This document shows positions 1-9,780 of a stretch of DNA of 64,000 bases, in pieces. This stretch comes from Knoxdaviesia capensis (taxonomy: Eukaryota > Ascomycota > Sordariomycetes > Microascales > Gondwanamycetaceae). The notes beneath the pieces were generated by a model. It was not told where the DNA came from. It did no database searches and worked only from the letters and a program-made list of their open reading frames with translations. The translations under genes were made by a program, and so were the position numbers. Each line of letters starts with the position of its first letter. Position 1 is the stretch's first letter. The stretch spans positions 986,151-1,050,150 of the forward strand of contig LNGK01000007.1 of assembly GCA_001510575.1 (NCBI GenBank), in the 5' to 3' direction.

Positions 1-904
1 CGTCGTCCGTCAAGATAGCCGCAAGACGGGCAGATCCTAGCGGGCGAGATGCCGGGGTGCGTGTTCGCGAAGGGTCTGGGGTTGCAGAAGGAGTACGCCG
101 GGCTGCTGATGGAGCGGCAGAGAGCGCGCGCTGACGCATGATCTCGGCCGACATGGCCATCAGCGCCTCCTGAGGGACAGTACTCTTGTTTGGCTGGTCA
201 AGCAGTCCGCGCAACGACGACGGCGGTGGCGGCGAGCTCACTTCACGTCCGTCCCCGTTCCGGGTTTTCTGGATCGGCTGGTTGATTTCCGGGCGTTTTT
301 CTGCAGCCCGGCCCGCCACAGACATCTCGGTGCCGGGGACCCCTGGCCGCAGCACGTCGTTGATCGAGACCATGCGGGTTTTGGAGAGGTGCTTGAGCCG
401 CTGGTACTCGGCGGCGTGCAGGTGGGCGGTGAACTTGTGGGCGATGGCGTCCAGTTCGTCCTCGACCATGCGGTAGCGGTCGTCGTAGTCAAAGCCGGAG
501 ATCATGAACCTGGTGATGGTGGTCAGTTTTGGTGCGGACGAGTATTGAGACAACCAGACAAGAACGGAGGGGGGGGGGGGAAATGTCGCCTACTCTTCAA
601 GCGGGGGCTGTGGCGGCGGCGATGTGGACGGGCTCTTGAGCCGGTCGGTCACGCCCGCAAGCCCGTCCCGCCGCGACGGAGACGGAGAGCCCGACTCGCG
701 CCGCCGGCGCTTGGGTGACCGGATCGGCAGAGACGACGGTGACGAGGTGGGGGGTTCTGTCGCGGCTCGGCCAGCTGCGGGGGCATGAGGAGAGCTGGAT
801 CGGCGGCCGCCGGACCCCGGGTCGGAGGCATCCTCCGTGGCCGGCCGGGGCCCGGAGCGGGCCGGCGTCGATACGCCCCAGCTTTGCGGAAGGTATCGCG
901 GCAT
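1..904 (-). CDS. Unrecognised protein, 3' end beyond the window
   Basis: Two exons on the minus strand: 904-594 and 509 to beyond base 1. I place an 84-bp intron at 593-510 (donor GTAGGC, branch CTGAC, acceptor CACCAG); it contains a run of 12 C. Splicing joins exon 1 (Pro/Ser/Arg-rich, beginning MPRYLPQSWG and ending PPLEE) to FMISGFDYDDRYRMVEDELD, and the frame stays open to the window edge. Exon 2 has a compact, charged, helical-looking block of about 45 residues (through LHAAEYQRLKHL), followed by low-complexity Ser/Pro/Arg sequence. The compact block looks conserved, but I do not recognise the family and assign no function. The start is the first ATG of the open exon. The gene is divergent from the mevalonate-pathway kinase at 1744, sharing an 840-bp intergenic region. 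The intron is inferred from signals and frame only. Confidence 0.6.
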
Positions 905-1743
905 GTATCGGGTGTTTGGCGGTGTGGTCTTTTGAGAAGAGAGGAAGAAAGTAATTCAGGTGGCTCATTTCAGCAATAGCCGAGATTGTTTAAAAGCAAT
1001 CTTCTTGGCTTCACTTCATTGTTGGTTCGCGACGAAGAAATGCGACTGAGTGGAAAGGAAGGTGTAAATGCAGACAGACTGCCCGGAATCTGGCGAGTCT
1101 CAACAAATCGACATTCTCGTTATCATTATCAAGCTCGTCCCGTGATATTTTTCTTGTTAACTAAGCAGGTCTCCAAGATCCCGAAAGGGGCAGCTTCGAA
1201 GCACTGCGACAGTCAAGGCAGCCGCGACCGAGATCGTGATTTCCTCTTTTTTTTTGGCGATGGGCCAGAAAACGCGGGCCGTGTGGGTTCACACTGTCTG
1301 CACCGTCTCCACACTGGGGGCATTATCCCCTTTTCGTTCGGGATTTTTTTCGGGGGCATCGATTGATCGTGCTTTCCCTGCTTGCGATCCTGAAGCCATT
1401 GTTCGTTCCTTCCGACTTTTGGCTCGACTGGAACATTCCTCGCTTACGTATCACGAGATATCTTGCTGCGATATCTTTCTCTCTGTGCTACACACAAAAT
1501 TTGTTCCTCACTCTTTATTTTTTCTCTCAGCCCAAGAAAACTCGCGGTTGAATAGCTACAGCATCTTGTGAGGAGCTGTTTTGCGATCTCCAGAGCTTTG
1601 TTTGTCAGGTGGAGCTATCGCAACAAAAACACCCGAACCCCTCTCTCCGAGTGTCTCTGTGTCTCTGTGTCTCACTCCGTCCCATTTTGCACTCTCTTCT
1701 TCCCCCTTCTCCAACAGATACACCTTCTCTCACCAATCTCATA
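905..1743. other. Divergent intergenic region, gene 1 / ERG8
   Basis: Shared upstream region of two divergent genes. The last 250 bp before the ERG8 start are CT-rich on the plus strand (repeated TCTCTGTGTCTC), the usual look of a fungal 5' leader. I see no convincing coding region or RNA gene; the small open frames here have no typical codon use. Confidence 0.6.
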
Positions 1744-3278
1744 ATGTCGCCGCATTTGTCGTCTCCGGTCGTGGTTTCGGCGCCCGGCAAAGTGCTGCTG
1801 GCCGGCGGGTACCTGGTGCTCGACCGGAAGTACTCCGGCGTTGTGTTCGGGCTGAGCGCCCGCATCAGCGTTGCTGCCGAGACCATCAAGACCAGCTCCG
1901 GCGTCCACTTGAGCGAGATTGTCGTTGATAGTCCGCAGTTCCTGCAGGCGCAATGGCGCTACGGCATGCATCTGGCTAAGGAGGACGGCGGCATCAAAGT
2001 GACCCAGTTTGAGGTGTAGGTTCTCTCCATGTCTCTGTCCGTGTCAGTGTCCGGGTTCCGGGACGCAAGATCTACAACTCCACCCAAGTCTTGAGGCTTT
2101 TGTGCTCTGGGAGCTCCAAAGTATCTGCGGTCAGGCATAACTAACGTCCCCCTAGCAATGGCAAGATCTCGGCCAACCCGTTCGTCGAGACTGCCCTGGC
2201 TTACACCCTCACATACATCTCCAAGATTGCCCCTGGCCGGACCATTCCGCCGGTTCGGCTCACCATCCTGGCCGACAACGACTACTACTCGGCCTCCGGC
2301 TCACTCCCCACCGATCCTGACGCTCCGCGCTTCACGCACTTCGGCACTACACTCGCCGACGCCCACAAGACTGGCCTCGGCTCCTCGGCCGCCCTCGTCA
2401 CCGCTCTGACCGGCGCCCTGCTCAGCTACTTCTTGGGCGTGTCGCTGACGACCGACACTGAACGCCAGCTCCTGCACAACCTGGCCCAGGCCATCCACTG
2501 CGCCGCTCAGGGCAAGATCGGCTCGGGCTTCGATGTGGCTGCCGCCGTGTACGGCTCGTGCACGTACCGGCGGTTCTCGCCGTCGACGCTGGACGCGTCG
2601 GTGATTCCCGAGCCCGGAGCGCCAGGCTTCGGCCACAAGCTTGTTGAGCTGGTGCAGTCCAAGTGGGATGTTGAGATTGGCAATGGGCCTAGCGAGGCGG
2701 CCGACGGGCCGGCCACGCGGCTCAAGCTCCCCGAGGGCGTGGCGCTGCGCATGCTAGATGTCGACTGCGGCACGCAGACGGTCAGCATGGTCAAGGGGGT
2801 GCTGAAGTGGCGGGCCGAGGACCCGGAGCGTGCCAATGCACTGTGGGACGCGCTGCACGCGCAGAACCAGCACCTGGCGGCAGTCCTACAGGGCGGTGGC
2901 GAGGGCAAGCCGGGGCGGGCGACGCTGGCCCGCGACCTGCCGGCGGCGATCACGTCTGTGCGCACGCTGATCCGCGACATGTCGGCGCTCAGCGGGATGC
3001 CGGTCGAGCCGGCCAGCCAGACGAAGCTGCTGGACGCGATCTCGGCGGTCGACGACGTGTACGGCGGGGTGGTGCCGGGCGCAGGCGGGTTCGATGCGGT
3101 GTCGGTGCTGGTGGTCGACCGGCCGGAGACGGAGGCGCGGCTGCAGGCGTTCGTGGCGCAGTGGAACGCGGAGATGCCGGAGCAGCGTGTGTCGCTCATG
3201 CGGGTGAAGGGCGAGATGGAGGGCGCGCGGGTGGAGGCGGACCTGGCGGCGTTTGTTGGCTGGTTGGGCGGGCGGTGA
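1744..3278 (+). CDS. ERG8: Phosphomevalonate kinase
   Basis: ATP-dependent kinase converting 5-phosphomevalonate to 5-diphosphomevalonate in the mevalonate route to isoprenoids and ergosterol. Exons 1744-2015 and 2156-3278 encode 464 residues, close to the usual 450-480. The 140-bp intron has donor GTAGGT, branch ATAACTAACG and acceptor CCTAG, and restores the frame as ..QFEV-NGKISANPF. The N-terminus (VVVSAPGKVLLAGGYLVLD) is the GHMP-kinase start with substrate-binding Lys. KTGLGSSAALVTAL is the glycine-rich ATP loop, and the C-terminal DDVYGGVVPGAGGFDAV matches GHMP motif 3. The start lies just after a CT-rich leader, and the conserved N-terminus begins within 10 residues of it. Strong family match. 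Confidence 0.95.
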
Positions 3279-4278
3279 GCTTGGGGTGCTGTTTGCTATT
3301 GTTGGTGGTGTTACTGTGGACTGGGTAGTTGAATCATGACACATTATTATAAAGGATCTACCCACACCTACATAATAGGTAGCAAAACACTTTGCATAAG
3401 TCTGGAACTACCTGTAGCATGAAGTTGCTCCGTATCCAGTGGTGGCTATGCTCTCTATCTAATTCAATTCATCTTACACATCATGTAGGCAGCCGTTCCC
3501 TTGGACGCATTTTATGAAGCCACAGATGCAGATCCAGCCGGTATCTCCCAAGATTCACATGATTCAATTTGTGTCAAATAGTTGGTTCATCCGGATTCCT
3601 GCCGGGAGTATGCAGAGAGCTCCATGATCCATGGCCGGGACGCCGGGGTTCGCGGAGGCTTGTGGGTTCTCGGTCAGAGAGAGGCGGTTATCGATGTAGA
3701 CCATGTTTGTTATATGGGTTTCCATGCTGGTCACGGTGTTTCAATCGAAGTTAAGAGGTTTCGTATGGATGCCAGTAGACCAAAGATCTGGTCGGAGATT
3801 CTGCATTTCCTATCACTATTTGTGTATCCCACCATATGTATGTAACTGTGCTCGGAGATTCCTCCAAGAAAAAGAAAACAGAAAGATACTTTGATAACTG
3901 TAGACATACTCAGTCACAGACAAAAAGGCGTTCACATCTAACCCGTCAGTCCTTTTGCAGGTTTTTTTTTTTTTTTTTGGAACGTAGCCGGAAGGCCAGA
4001 TACTCCGGTCCGGACCGAAGGCCGCGGCGACGGGCCCGGAATGTCCGCCGATAGGAAAAGCGGCACCGAGAGCCTCCTTCACGGCCACTATTTCCAACCC
4101 TGGTGTTATAAGCTTGTTTATTTTTTTATTTTTTTGCCAATTCCTGTGTGTATCTCACCGCCAACCCACTTCAGCAAGTATTTTTTTTTCCCTTCACTCT
4201 CTTTTCCCGCGAACAGGCCAGCTTTGCAACCGGCCCGCTTGAGGCGAAATAACGAGCGGCCGTGTTCAACAAGAACAA
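3279..4278. other. Intergenic, with poly-T tract
   Basis: No gene seen. It contains the 3' flank of ERG8 (AT-rich, TATTATAAAGG near 3345) and an 18-base poly-T run at 3961-3978, which could terminate Pol III transcription or be a plain homopolymer. A second T-rich stretch lies at 4119-4135. Confidence 0.6.
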
Positions 4279-4350
4279 GGTCGCATGGCCCAATGGAAAG
4301 GCGCCAGACTACGAATCTGGAGATTGCGGGTTCGAGCCCCGTTGTGATCA
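4279..4350 (+). tRNA. tRNA-Arg (anticodon ACG)
   Basis: A 72-nt cloverleaf can be folded by hand. The acceptor stem GGTCGCA pairs with TGTGATC (two G-T pairs), with discriminator A at 4350. The D-arm uses GCC/GGC. The anticodon stem CCAGA/TCTGG closes the loop CTACGAA, giving anticodon ACG, read as ICG after deamination and decoding CGU/CGC/CGA. The T-arm is GCGGG-TTCGAGC-CCCGT. No intron. The internal B box (GGTTCGAGCCC) is at 4329-4339. It sits 169 bp upstream of a 5S rRNA gene, another Pol III unit. Confidence 0.95.
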
Positions 4351-4488
4351 AGTTGAGAAAATGCACACCCGAGCCGTCTGGCAGGTCTTCTTCCAAGCGG
4401 CGTGGTTAGGGTTTGTCCTGGACCGGACTCCCCGTGTGTGTTTCTTTTTTTTTGTTCGTTTTACGCCGCGTCCACCATCAGGCCTGGA

Positions 4489-4495
4489 TATATAA
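4489..4495 (+). promoter_or_regulatory. TATA-like element upstream of 5S rRNA
   Basis: TATATAA at -31 to -25 relative to the first base of the 5S gene. An upstream TATA-like box near -29 is known for dispersed 5S genes of filamentous fungi such as Neurospora. Assignment rests on position and sequence only. Confidence 0.6.
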
Positions 4496-4519
4496 TGTCT
4501 GGGAAAGGGTACGCCTTGC

Positions 4520-4638
4520 ACATACGGCCATACCCTACGGAGAACTCGGGGTCCCGTCCGCTCCCCCATAGATAAGCCGTAGAGGGCCGAACCAGTACTC
4601 AGGTGGGTGACCACTGGGGAATCCTCGGTGTTGTATGT
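4520..4638 (+). rRNA. 5S ribosomal RNA (dispersed copy)
   Basis: A 119-nt sequence matching the fungal 5S pattern. It opens ACATACGGCCATACCC and closes GTGTTGTATGT, so the ends form helix I (ACATAC/GTATGT). Internal landmarks are GAACTCGGGGTCCCGTCCGC, CATAGATAAGCCGTAGAGGGCC, and AGTACTCAGGTGGGTGACCA, the last in the internal promoter/TFIIIA region. It ends just before CTTTTGGCTTTTTTTG, a Pol III terminator. It lies outside any rDNA repeat, beside a tRNA gene, as in many Pezizomycotina. Confidence 0.93.
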
Positions 4639-4649
4639 ATCCTTTTGGC

Positions 4650-4657
4650 TTTTTTTG
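4650..4657 (+). terminator. Pol III terminator of the 5S gene
   Basis: A run of T residues about 12 bp after the 5S 3' end, preceded by a weaker CTTTT. Position and T-run length fit Pol III termination. Confidence 0.7.
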
Positions 4658-4933
4658 TGTGGTTTTACAACTCCTTTTGGGCGTGTTCCGATGGCTTTGA
4701 TCCTGCTACATGTATCACACTGGAAGCGATGGTGCGTGGTTGACGGCTTTTTGCCTCCCGGCCCAACCCTAAACCCTGAATGTTGAGAGTATATTGGTTG
4801 GTATCTATGTACAAAATGCGAAGAAAGAAAAAGAAATGTCACCAGGATATCTAGAAAGCTGAGCTGGCGCCAGGAGGAAAAAAAAAAAACAACAAAAACC
4901 CGGAAACTGGGAATCAGAGCACAACCACACGAG

Positions 4934-6045
4934 TCAGCGCCAGTACGTGCCACCGACGACTTCTTGGGTCACGTTGTTCTTCTTGTGCATGATTCGCTTG
5001 ACTGTAGACAAGAAGTGCGAGAGGCTGTTAGTATTTGCAGATACGATCAGCAAAGGGAAAGTAGGGAACACAACGACTCACATCGCGACCACGAGCCTTC
5101 AGCCTGCGACAGCGACGAGTGCAGGGCGCCGTGCCAGATCTTCAGGCCCCACATGGCGACCAGGGCGTCCATCTCCAGCGGCGGCAGCACCTCGAGGAGC
5201 ACGAGCTTGCGCGACGGCTGCACGTAGCCGGGCACGGCGATGGCGCCGGCGGTGGGCTCTTCGACGGCGACGCGGGCGGCGCGCTCGCCGCGCGGGCCGG
5301 TGCGCCACCACTCGCACAGAAGCGGGGCGGCGGCGGCGGCGGCGGCGGGCTGGTCCGTCCTCCTGCTGCTGCTGCTACTCCTGGAGTTGTGGATCTCGCT
5401 GGGCACGGCCTCGAACAGCATGCCGGCCGGCAGGGGCGAGCCGGCCGGCAGCACGACGCGGGCGAAGCGGAAGGCGCCGGGCTTGGCGCCGAGGGCCAGG
5501 CCGATGTGGGCCAGGGTGCGGCGGGTCTCGGCGTGGGCGAGCATGCTGATGGCGCCGTCCATGGCCAGCTCGCTGATGTTGGACAGGGTGAACAGGTGGC
5601 GCTCGCGCGGGCGGCCGGCGGCGGCGGGCGCGCCGGGGCCCGCGGCGGCCGGCGGGTAGTCGAGGCGGGCCAGGCTGATCTGCGAGCTCTGGTGGGTCGA
5701 GCCCTCCGGGCTGAGCGAGAAGCGGTACAGCGGGTGCGACGTGTCCTTCGAGAGCACGGTCTGGCCGCACAGGTACAGCGTCAGCGCGGTCGAGGGGCCG
5801 CCGGCGCGGGGGGTCCCGGCGGCGGCGGCGGGCGGGTTGGCGGGCGGGGACTGCGGGGGCACCAGCGGCGGCAGGCGGGACTGGCTGTCGGCGGAGCCGG
5901 TGGAGGCCGGCGGGTGTTGGGCGGGGGCGTACTGCGGGAGGTGGTGGGTGGGGGGCGCCGAGTATGCCGGGGCCGGTCCGGCGGAGACGGCGGAGTATTC
6001 GGGCGGCGGGGCGGCCGGGTCGTGTTTTTCGGGGGGGAAGGACAT
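4934..6045 (-). CDS. Proline-rich fungal protein of unknown function
   Basis: Exons 6045-5082 and 5001-4934 encode 343 residues. The 80-bp intron (5081-5002) has donor GTGAGT, branch ATACTAACA and acceptor CTACAG; splicing replaces an unspliced tail with FKRIMHKKNNVTQEVVGGTY and the final WR. Residues 1-90 are Pro/Ala/Tyr-rich and start MSFPPEKHDPAAPPPEYSA. From about 95 comes a beta-rich looking domain (LTLYLCGQTVLSKDTSHPLY, RFARVVLPAGSPLPAG), an alanine run, then CEWWRTGPRG and VPGYVQPSRKLVLLEVLPPL. No signal peptide or membrane helix is visible. An ATG 10 codons upstream is in frame, but I prefer 6045 because MSFPPEKHD looks like a genuine start. I do not recognise a named family and give no function. 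Confidence 0.8.
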
Positions 6046-7287
6046 TTTGGGAAGGAGCGAGGGAGTGGCAGGCACGAGACGCGGTTAGGGTTGGATGGAA
6101 AGAAAAGAAAATAAAGGGGAAAGGCCTGAGTCAAAACTTGGCGGCCCAGAAATGTGAAACGGCGGGAGACGAAAGAAGAAAAGGCCGGCGTTTACAGATA
6201 GGAAAGAACGGAACGAGAGAGAGACAGATCGAGATCACCACAGACGGCGGAATTCGGGAAAGATGCAGATGAGGAAGAAATGGAAAGGAGAAGAAAAAAA
6301 AAGAAAAAAAAGAGAAAGGGACGACAGAAAATGGAGAAACCAGAAGCATGATCGGACTTCTCTGACGAAATGCGTTTGCCAAGCCCTCGTCCAAGCCGGG
6401 CCTCCTTTGGGAATTTGAAATCGCTGAAGCTGTATTCACCAACTCACTGTACGGAGTCTGACAGGCATTTCTTGAAGCTCGGGCGTTTGTGTTTCAGTGG
6501 GGGAGAAATGCAGGGTCCGGGAATGGGGATGTTGGGAACGGAACAGGGGATTGATTCACTGGTTTTTGGTTGGTTTTTTCAAGACCCGTCATTGCGTGTT
6601 CTCGAAGGCGATGTTCGTGATAAGTGGTGATGGTTGAGATCGTTACACTGCCTTCTGTGCTTTGAGTATTCTTCGCCGCTTTGCTTAGGCGGGGTCCGCA
6701 CGAATGATGGTGGTGGTGGGTTTTAGCACCACGGCGGCCACGCCACTAAAGAGTTTGGGGGGGAACGTTGACGTCAAAGGCCATTCCCGGAAGAGCTTAA
6801 CGCAGCTCCCCGCCGTTGTCGCTCGGTCTCGGGACCGGGAGAGTCTGGCTTTGATTTCAGGGTTGGCGTGGCTGGACTTCAATCTCGCGCGGAAGATCAT
6901 CATCGCCGGCTTCACTGCCGCTGCCCTGTTGCCAAAAGGCCGCGTCAGAAGAAAACCAGAGAGCCCTTACTAGGCGTTCTGGCAGGCACTCTTCCAGGCG
7001 GTTGGGGGGCCGGGGGGAGGTCCGCTCTGTAAGAACGGAGTTCCCACGGCGGTTCCCCGCATACACTATCGGGCCAACTCCGCCGGCTTAGCAATCCCGT
7101 CACGGAAGATATCGTCGGCTGCCGGGCGGGAGGGGAAGGGGGTTGTTTTCGAGGCCCGGCCCGCCGGCGTTGGTGCGAGATGTGCGTGAAGTTTAGGTAG
7201 TGCACAGTGTGTATAGTCTAGTGGTTGTGTAAACAATGCAGATTGGTCGCTACAGAATGACTAGAATGAATAGAACTAACCCGCCCT
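6046..7287. other. Intergenic 6.0-7.3 kb
   Basis: Upstream region of the minus-strand gene at 6045, and 3' flank of Dbp7. The first 300 bp are CT-rich on the minus strand (purine-rich as given), including A-runs at 6294-6310. No gene recognised. Confidence 0.55.
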
Positions 7288-9780
7288 CTACCCGATGTTG
7301 AACTCGTCCGCCCCGGCCCCCATCATCATCCGGCTCTTCCGCTGCACCGCCTCGCGGCCCGCCCGCACAGCCTCGTCCTCATCCACCGCACCACCACCGC
7401 CGCCGCCGCCATAGCCAGCCCGCGCCGCCGACGGGCCTCCCCCGCCACTGGCGCTTCCGCGGGCTTTGGCCGCTTTGGCCGCTCGCGACGCCTTGCGCTC
7501 GATGCCCGAGCCGATGCCGCTCGGCGCGTCGCGCAGCCCGAACGCCTTGGCCATGTGGCCCAGGTGCAGGCGGGTGATGTCGAAGAACACGCGCTCGTCC
7601 TTGACGTGCGTAGCGTACGCGCGCACGTGCGAGCGGAACGCCCGGCGGCCCAGCTCGAGCAGGTTGGCCGGCGCCGCAGCGTCCGACGACAACGCTACCC
7701 CCTGCTTCTTTGGGAACGGAGCCGAGAACTTCTTGCCCGCCTCGGCGGTGCGCCCCGCCTCGAGCAGCCGCTGCTCCATGTGCAGCTGCAGGCTCTCGGC
7801 CTTGGCCGACACCGACTGCGTCTCGGCGATGCGCGCGTGCGTGTCGAACGGCAGCTCCCACGGCAGCCCCAGCCCGCGCTGCAGCACCGAGTCGTACAGC
7901 TCGGCGGCCGGGCCGGCGCCGCTCGTGGCCGGCGCGCTGTCGCCGCTGCCCGTGTTGCGCAGCAGCTGCACGTAGCCCTCCTCGCTGCCCGGCATCAGGA
8001 ACAGCACCGCGCGGCCTGCGCGGCCGGCACGCGCCGTACGGCCGATGCGGTGGATGTGGTCGTCGACGCTGAACGCCGGGTCGAGCTCCACCACCAGGTC
8101 GACCGCCGGGATGTCGAGCCCGCGTGCTGCCACGTCCGTGGTGATCAGCAGCGCCGCCTCCTTCGCGGTGGCGAACGAGTGCAGCGTGGCTGTGCGCACC
8201 GCCTGCGGGAGCGAGCCGTGCAGCCTGTGCACCAGCACGTGCGGGTTGGCTTTGGACGTGATGTAGGCCGCCGGCGACACGGTCTCGGACGTGGGCCGGC
8301 GCTTGTCGTCGCCCGTCGGCGGCGATTCCGTGTCGGCGGGCGCCTTGAGCAGCGTGTAGTGGAAGTCGACCGAGTCGGCGCACGAGATGAACACAATGGC
8401 TTTCATCACCGAGTCGCGCTTGGCGAACGTGAACTTGAGGAACGAGAGCAGCGTCACCAGCCGCAGCTTCGCCGGCACGATCAGGTAGGTCTGCTTCAGC
8501 TGCGCCGGTGCTGAGAAGCTAGTGGCCGCCGCCGGTGGCCGGGTCTCCCGCGCCGGTTCGGTCGGCTTCTCGTCTTCGCTCGCGTCGTCGTCCTCTTTGG
8601 TAGCTGTAACGTGCACCGCCTCGTTCAGACTCATCTCGCCCAGCCGCTGCACCGTCATCTTCAGCGTGGCCGAGCACAGCACCGTGACACGGCGGGCCGG
8701 CAGCCCGGCCATCGACACGCCGTCAAATGTGCGCGGCGCCACCTCGGCCTTGCGCAGCATCGACACGATCTTCTTGACATCGTCCTCGAAGCCCATGTCC
8801 ATCAGCCGGTCGCCCTCGTCGAGAATCAGCCAGCGCACCGTGCTGAGCCGCAGCACCTTGGTGTTGTCGAGATGGTCGCTGAGCCGGCCCGGCGTCGCCA
8901 CCACAAAGTTGACCCCGCGGCGGATGCGGGCCTTCTCGGACTTCTTCGACTCGCCGCCGATGATCGCCGTGGCCACCAGCCACGGCGACGATCGCAGCAG
9001 CTGCGCGAGCACGCCGTACACCTGCTTGGCGAGCTCGCGCGTCGGCGTCAGCACCACTGCGAACAGCCCCGAGTTGCGCGATACGCGGCCCTGGTGCGCG
9101 CTGGTCATCGCGAGCACCTGGTGCACGATCGGCAGCAGGTAGGCGAGCGTCTTGCCGGATCCCGTCTGCGCCTGGATGAAGGCGTCGTCGGCAGTGCGCA
9201 GCATCAGCGGGATGGTCTGCTTCTGGATGGCCGTCGGCCGCGAGAGGTCGAGCTTGCCCAGCTCGCGCACCACCCGCTCCGACAGCCCCAGCGCCGCGAA
9301 GGACGCCATGGCCGACGTCAGCGGCGCGTTGGACGGCTCGGCCGCGGGGATGTCGGCCTCGCGCGCCCGCTCCACGTCCATCTGCGTGACCGGCGCCGGG
9401 TTCGCCGAGAACAGGCTGGACGTCACCTGGCGGCGCGGGCCGCTGGCCGGTGCCGGCCGTCTGGGCGGCGCAGTGGCCGCCGGGTGTGTTGCGGCGGTCT
9501 GGCCATCGGTGTCCGCCTGCTGCGCCACCGGCTTCGCCGCGAAGCTGGACGGCGGCGCGTTGCCTCCGGGATAGTATCGGCTGGGGGCGGCCGCGCCGTC
9601 GTCGTCGGCCGTCTTGGCACGTTTCGCGGCCGAGGCACGAGAATCGGCGGGGTCGGCGCGGCGCTTCAGCATGCGCGTGGCCTTCATGCGCTCCTTCCAG
9701 CCGCCACCTTGCACTTTCACTCGGGACTTGATCGGGGCATCGCTGATCTCAAAGTTCACCAGCATGGAGTCGTCGGCCAT
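7288..9780 (-). CDS. DBP7: Nucleolar DEAD-box RNA helicase Dbp7
   Basis: An intronless 830-residue ATP-dependent RNA helicase acting in 60S ribosome-subunit assembly in the nucleolus. After a basic, disordered N-terminus (1-150), the helicase core shows: Q motif at 161-186 (FAALGLSERV..RPTAIQ), motif I AQTGSGKT at 204-211, motif II DEGD at 321-324 (the DEAD variant typical of Dbp7), motif III SAT at 370-372, and motif VI HRIGRTARAG near 577-586. The start MADDSMLVNFEIS and the C-terminal LHLGHMAKAFGLRDAPSGIG are Dbp7-like features. An acidic/Pro insert (DDDASEDEKPTEPARE) follows motif III. The final 60 residues are Gly/Ala/Arg-rich. Codon use is strongly GC-ending. Three GATAAG motifs lie 250-290 bp upstream. 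Confidence 0.93.
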   Translation of the reverse strand: MADDSMLVNFEISDAPIKSRVKVQGGGWKERMKATRMLKRRADPADSRASAAKRAKTADDDGAAAPSRYYPGGNAPPSSFAAKPVAQQADTDGQTAATHPAATAPPRRPAPASGPRRQVTSSLFSANPAPVTQMDVERAREADIPAAEPSNAPLTSAMASFAALGLSERVVRELGKLDLSRPTAIQKQTIPLMLRTADDAFIQAQTGSGKTLAYLLPIVHQVLAMTSAHQGRVSRNSGLFAVVLTPTRELAKQVYGVLAQLLRSSPWLVATAIIGGESKKSEKARIRRGVNFVVATPGRLSDHLDNTKVLRLSTVRWLILDEGDRLMDMGFEDDVKKIVSMLRKAEVAPRTFDGVSMAGLPARRVTVLCSATLKMTVQRLGEMSLNEAVHVTATKEDDDASEDEKPTEPARETRPPAAATSFSAPAQLKQTYLIVPAKLRLVTLLSFLKFTFAKRDSVMKAIVFISCADSVDFHYTLLKAPADTESPPTGDDKRRPTSETVSPAAYITSKANPHVLVHRLHGSLPQAVRTATLHSFATAKEAALLITTDVAARGLDIPAVDLVVELDPAFSVDDHIHRIGRTARAGRAGRAVLFLMPGSEEGYVQLLRNTGSGDSAPATSGAGPAAELYDSVLQRGLGLPWELPFDTHARIAETQSVSAKAESLQLHMEQRLLEAGRTAEAGKKFSAPFPKKQGVALSSDAAAPANLLELGRRAFRSHVRAYATHVKDERVFFDITRLHLGHMAKAFGLRDAPSGIGSGIERKASRAAKAAKARGSASGGGGPSAARAGYGGGGGGGAVDEDEAVRAGREAVQRKSRMMMGAGADEFNIG

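Noticed and set aside
5119..6114. 331-codon plus-strand frame opposite the proline-rich gene
   Set aside because: Gly/Ala/Arg repeat-like composition; the opposite strand has a good start, intron signals and a protein-like domain.
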